Below are positions 5,932 through 8,121 of a stretch of DNA of 8,121 bases, piece after piece. This DNA comes from an uncultured Leuconostoc sp. GTDB lineage: Bacteria; Bacillota; Bacilli; Lactobacillales; Lactobacillaceae. Below the pieces are notes generated by a model. It was not told the origin of the DNA and searched no databases. It saw nothing but the letters and a program-made list of their open reading frames with translations. Where the stretch lies: contig USIU01000044.1 of the NCBI GenBank assembly GCA_900554745.1, positions 1-8,121 on the forward strand, written 5' to 3'. The translations under genes and the position numbers were made by a program. Within the stretch, counting starts at the first letter, position 1, and each line of letters starts with the position of its first letter.

Positions 5932-5963
5932 TAATTATGTTGTTGAGGCAACGAATTAAATAT
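5927..5963. repeat. AT-rich inverted repeat overlapping the tRNA promoter
   Basis: ATATTTAATT (5927-5936) and AATTAAATAT (5954-5963) are a perfect 10-bp inverted repeat. Between them is a smaller hairpin, TTG/CAA type (GTTG 5942-5945 with CAAC 5949-5952). The left arm lies on the -10 box and the right arm ends one base before the tRNA. It may be a protein site or a structure in the 5' leader; its role is unknown. Confidence 0.45.
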
Positions 5964-5964
5964 T

Positions 5965-6037
5965 GGGCTTATATGCTAATTGGATAAACACCCCGGCTAC
6001 GAACCGGGTATTGCAGGTTCGAGTCCTGCTAGGCCCA
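5965..6037 (+). tRNA. tRNA-Arg (anticodon ACG)
   Basis: A 73-nt cloverleaf. The acceptor stem GGGCTTA/TAGGCCC has one U-G pair, the anticodon stem CCCGG/CCGGG is perfect, and the T-arm is GCAGG-TTCGAGT-CCTGC. The discriminator is A. The anticodon is ACG (5999-6001), in loop CTACGAA flanked by GG/CC, the same loop as E. coli tRNA-Arg ACG that TadA converts to inosine. It would therefore read CGU, CGC and CGA. The T8, A14, G18G19 and A15-T48 tertiary positions are kept. Odd points are a D-stem TGCT/AACA with a C-A mismatch, C instead of a purine at position 26, a 4-nt variable loop, and no encoded CCA (TCA follows). It has its own promoter and terminator. Confidence 0.9.
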
Positions 6038-6043
6038 TCAAAG

Positions 6044-6076
6044 AAAGCACCGAGAGAAAATTCCTTCGGTGCTTTT
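6044..6076 (+). terminator. terminator of the tRNA-Arg gene
   Basis: A perfect 10-bp stem AAAGCACCGA (6044-6053) with TCGGTGCTTT (6066-6075), a 12-nt loop and a T-rich tail. It begins 7 nt after the tRNA. Confidence 0.88.
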
Positions 6077-6142
6077 ATTGTGTATTCGAGCATAATTCTA
6101 GGTTCATCATTTTGTTTGAAGTTGCTAATTAAATATATAAAT

Positions 6143-6188
6143 ACCCGTAACATCACCGACCGTTATTCAGGCTTGTGATGTTACGGGT
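6143..6188. terminator. strong hairpin terminator of the minus-strand membrane operon
   Basis: A perfect 14-bp inverted repeat (6143-6156 with 6175-6188) and an 18-nt loop. It extends by AAT/ATT past a one-base bulge. On the minus strand it is followed by TATTTATATATTT, and it lies 22 nt past the stop of the 6210-7337 gene. On the plus strand it is followed by TTATTACTTTTTA, so it may work both ways and insulate the tRNA from the operon. Confidence 0.8.
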
Positions 6189-6209
6189 TATTACTTTTTA
6201 TAAACTTAG

Positions 6210-7337
6210 TTACTGTAATTTAATGGCGTCATATGATTTAACATCGCTTAGTTCCTTATTCATATCATCTGAATAAGTGACATATCGGCGAATATCTGCT
6301 TCTTTACTTTGGAATCCGCCATCGGAATGTAACTCGTTACCTGATAGGGTCAAGTTTTCCATGTATACGCGATAAACCCTAGTAAAAGACTTTGAAACTT
6401 CTGAGTTCGCCTTGTACAGAGCTCTAACTTCATAAGTAACATTAGATCCATCATCATCAAAGTAGGCTTTTCCCTCGGATATGCCTGATGAAGAGTTGCT
6501 ATCGTGTTCAATTAAATAGATGCCTAGTGGCGTAACGTTTTCGTACGCATCTGCTGAGGCTGCTTTTTCAGCGTGGGGTTGAAAGGCGGAGGCAATTTCG
6601 CTCATATTAGAAATTTGCGAGGGATCAACTAATCCAGATACCTTAGCTTTAATTTCTCTTGAACCAACATAATTCGTTCCCCGGCCATTTTCAAAGCTGC
6701 TCATTAAACTAATTGTGACAGTGTCGCCATTTGATAACTTACCATTATTTTTTACGTAAGCTGAGCTGAACATTGAGTTTGAACTTTTCAGTAGAACACG
6801 TCCATGTCCATTAATTCCACTGAAGCTAGTCTTGATAGTTTTCAAGTACTTACTTGTTGAAATTGTCTTAGTTTTGCGTAGGCCGGATACCTTAAACGTT
6901 CGAACAGAGAACTTAACGGGGTTAGTCTTGTCGTTACCATTATCAATGGTTAACTTGACTAATTCTCCATTCTTCAAGTTCGTTTCGTTACTATACTTGA
7001 ACTTAACTTCATCTAACCACTTAGCGACTTCAGTTGCCTTATCCTGCTGATCAGATGGCAGACTACTAATGACACTGTTTCGAGAAGAAGTGCTACGTAG
7101 TTGTTGCACTTGGTACTGGCTTAGCCCTGAACGCTTTGCGTATAACTTATATAGCTCCTTCTCAAATTTAGTATTATCTGGCGAAATAACACCGTCTGTG
7201 TCGTATCCATTGTAAGTCACCTTAATTTGGTTCGATAAATCAACTTGACGGTGATTGTGTGAGTGGATAGCAAATGCACCACCGATGACAACAACTGCTA
7301 CACCGACCCAAACAAACTTATTCTTCAAAATGTCCAT
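6210..7337 (-). CDS. membrane-anchored extracytoplasmic protein with duplicated beta-type module
   Basis: A 375-residue protein. After a short basic N-terminus comes one membrane helix (9-24); it has no signal-peptidase or lipobox Cys and probably serves as an anchor with the rest outside. Residues 37-154 and 166-236 are two copies of one module. Each has an IK-x-x-[YF]-x-G-x-[DN]-x-x-G start (38-49, 168-179), an L-x-NG-[ED]-x-V-x-[LI] middle (121-129, 201-209), and a V-SGL end (150-153, 233-236). Modules of this pattern occur in Firmicutes membrane proteins that usually carry an N-terminal zinc ribbon; here the zinc ribbon is absent. Residues 240-375 form a further hydrophilic Ser/Asp-rich region without a known motif. 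AAGGAG, 8 nt upstream of ATG 7337, lies in the end of the upstream gene, from which it is separated by 2 nt. It probably acts at the cell surface; its role is unknown. Confidence 0.88.
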   Translation of the reverse strand: MDILKNKFVWVGVAVVVIGGAFAIHSHNHRQVDLSNQIKVTYNGYDTDGVISPDNTKFEKELYKLYAKRSGLSQYQVQQLRSTSSRNSVISSLPSDQQDKATEVAKWLDEVKFKYSNETNLKNGELVKLTIDNGNDKTNPVKFSVRTFKVSGLRKTKTISTSKYLKTIKTSFSGINGHGRVLLKSSNSMFSSAYVKNNGKLSNGDTVTISLMSSFENGRGTNYVGSREIKAKVSGLVDPSQISNMSEIASAFQPHAEKAASADAYENVTPLGIYLIEHDSNSSSGISEGKAYFDDDGSNVTYEVRALYKANSEVSKSFTRVYRVYMENLTLSGNELHSDGGFQSKEADIRRYVTYSDDMNKELSDVKSYDAIKLQ

Positions 7338-7339
7338 GT

Positions 7340-7807
7340 TTAGTTCTCCTTGTTACGCTTATTGCGGAAGGCCCAAACCAAAACGATTGCAATAACAGCG
7401 ATTATGGCCGCAATTGTTGGTGCGCTAGTCGCTTCAGGTGCAGTATGCGTAGCAAGCTTAGCTGTTTTACCAAAAGCTTCGGCAATTTGACCAAGTCCGT
7501 TACTTGAATCTGACGTGTCAACTTCAGTAGCCATCTTCTCAATAAGAGATGGCATTTCGTAACCAAGTACTCCTGCGTACAAGTTGGCTACTGTGATGAT
7601 GATTTTTGACCAGATTGGCAATGCCGCTTCACGTGTACCGATCAGAGCAAGGACTCCTGTAATCAAACCGACGATGGCAAAGTGATAGTTTCGGAAATTA
7701 TCACCAGGATTTGGCAAGTTGGTTGCCATGGTAACGAATAGTCCCATGATGATAAGAATGATTGCTACGACTAGTAATGCGATACGTTGCTTATGCATGT
7801 TTTGCAT
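7340..7807 (-). CDS. four-helix membrane protein of unknown function
   Basis: A 155-residue protein with hydrophobic segments at about 8-28, 41-57, 66-84 and 130-147, and a basic C-terminal tail RNKRNKEN. Between helices 3 and 4 lies a hydrophilic loop of some 45 residues (EVDTSDSSNGLGQIAEAFGK and on), rich in Ser, Thr and Ala. By the positive-inside rule both termini face the cytoplasm and this loop is outside. I do not recognise the family. ATG 7807 has GGGAG 8 nt upstream (with another AGGAG further up); Met4 is an alternative start. The gene ends 2 nt before the start of the anchored ectodomain protein, so the two are surely co-translated and may form a complex, an inference from spacing alone. 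Confidence 0.82.
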   Translation of the reverse strand: MQNMHKQRIALLVVAIILIIMGLFVTMATNLPNPGDNFRNYHFAIVGLITGVLALIGTREAALPIWSKIIITVANLYAGVLGYEMPSLIEKMATEVDTSDSSNGLGQIAEAFGKTAKLATHTAPEATSAPTIAAIIAVIAIVLVWAFRNKRNKEN

Positions 7808-7848
7808 GATAAATACTCCCTATACTCCTAAAAACAAAAAAATGACTG

Positions 7849-8121
7849 TCAGTCGTTTTCAAGACGCTGAATCAGGGAATGGACTCTACCGATTGTGATT
7901 TTCGAGTCGGATGACTCAAATATCAAATCAAGGATGATCTTTTTAAGGGAAGCTTTGTTGTTCGGAAGTGACTTCAACACGTTCTGTTGCAATGAATAAG
8001 TTGAAAGCAGAAGTGAGATTTCTGGCAACAACGATTTATCAATCGCAATGGCGGAGTGATTGTCAGAGTTGTTCCGACGATAAATAAGTTCCTTGTTAGA
8101 TTCATCAGATAGAATCGGTTC
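7849..8121 (-). CDS. unrecognised protein, C-terminal 90 residues only
   Basis: The minus-strand frame is open from the window edge to TGA at 7849-7851, so the start lies outside. The visible 90 residues have no membrane segment or signal. They look helical, with Leu/Ile-rich stretches (SLLPEISLLLSTYSLQQNVL, NKASLKKIILDLIFESSDSK) and end in VHSLIQRLEND. An internal TTG at 8031 can be read as a start but has no ribosome site. I cannot name the family. Only 41 nt separate it from the membrane gene downstream, and no convincing promoter is visible there, so it is probably the upstream member of that operon. With so little sequence it could be a regulator, a cytoplasmic partner or an unrelated protein. 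Confidence 0.7.
   Translation of the reverse strand, partial: EPILSDESNKELIYRRNNSDNHSAIAIDKSLLPEISLLLSTYSLQQNVLKSLPNNKASLKKIILDLIFESSDSKITIGRVHSLIQRLEND

Noticed and set aside
5956..6178. Open frames on both strands over the tRNA
   Set aside because: They are translations of the tRNA-Arg gene and its terminator, a common artefact.
7833..7854. Terminator between the partial 7849 gene and the four-helix gene
   Set aside because: There is a T-run on the minus strand, but the stem (GACT/AGTC) has only four pairs and overlaps the stop codon; too weak to call.
6038..8121. Integrated island using the tRNA-Arg 3' end as attachment site
   Set aside because: No copy of the tRNA 3' end and no integrase is visible downstream within the window.

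Overview
The window looks like chromosomal DNA from a low-to-mid-GC lactic acid bacterium of the family Lactobacillaceae. Strong AGGAGG-type ribosome sites, CcpA-type cre boxes, U-tailed hairpin terminators and heavy use of AAG/CGT/GGT codons support this. Weissella or a close relative is my best guess, but it rests on codon style and gene content, not on a database match.

Layout. (1) Positions 1-600: the C-terminal end of a GNAT acetyltransferase, then a small tryptophan-rich three-helix membrane protein, closed by a bidirectional terminator at 555-599. (2) Positions 604-3170, minus strand: an operon of ABC ATPase, ABC-2 permease and TetR-family regulator, with ATGA overlap and 6-nt spacing. 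It is led by a promoter and a perfect 9+4+9 palindrome just downstream of the -10 box. This looks like a self-contained drug or toxic-compound efflux cassette repressed by its own last gene. (3) Positions 3285-4512: a DUF2075 (Schlafen-group-3-like, SF1-type) helicase gene whose -10 box lies so close to the ATG that the mRNA may be leaderless. (4) Positions 4600-5167: a 126-residue acidic protein of unknown function. Two cre boxes exactly 30 bp apart lie upstream of its extended -10 promoter, which suggests CcpA control, possibly activation. (5) Positions 5172-5898: an AlkD-like DNA alkylation repair gene broken by one in-frame TGA at codon 133; the frame is otherwise intact and family-like on both sides. 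(6) Positions 5903-6076: a tRNA-Arg(ACG) with its own promoter and terminator, and an irregular D-arm. (7) Positions 6143-8121, minus strand: a probable three-gene operon of unknown function. It comprises a partial soluble protein, a four-helix membrane protein, and a membrane-anchored protein whose outer part contains a duplicated beta-type module. It ends at a strong hairpin.

There is no CRISPR array, transposase, integrase or phage gene in the window. The points most worth a second look are the interrupted alkD-like gene, the tandem cre boxes in front of an unrecognised protein, the apparently leaderless DUF2075 gene, and the membrane operon with the duplicated ectodomain.
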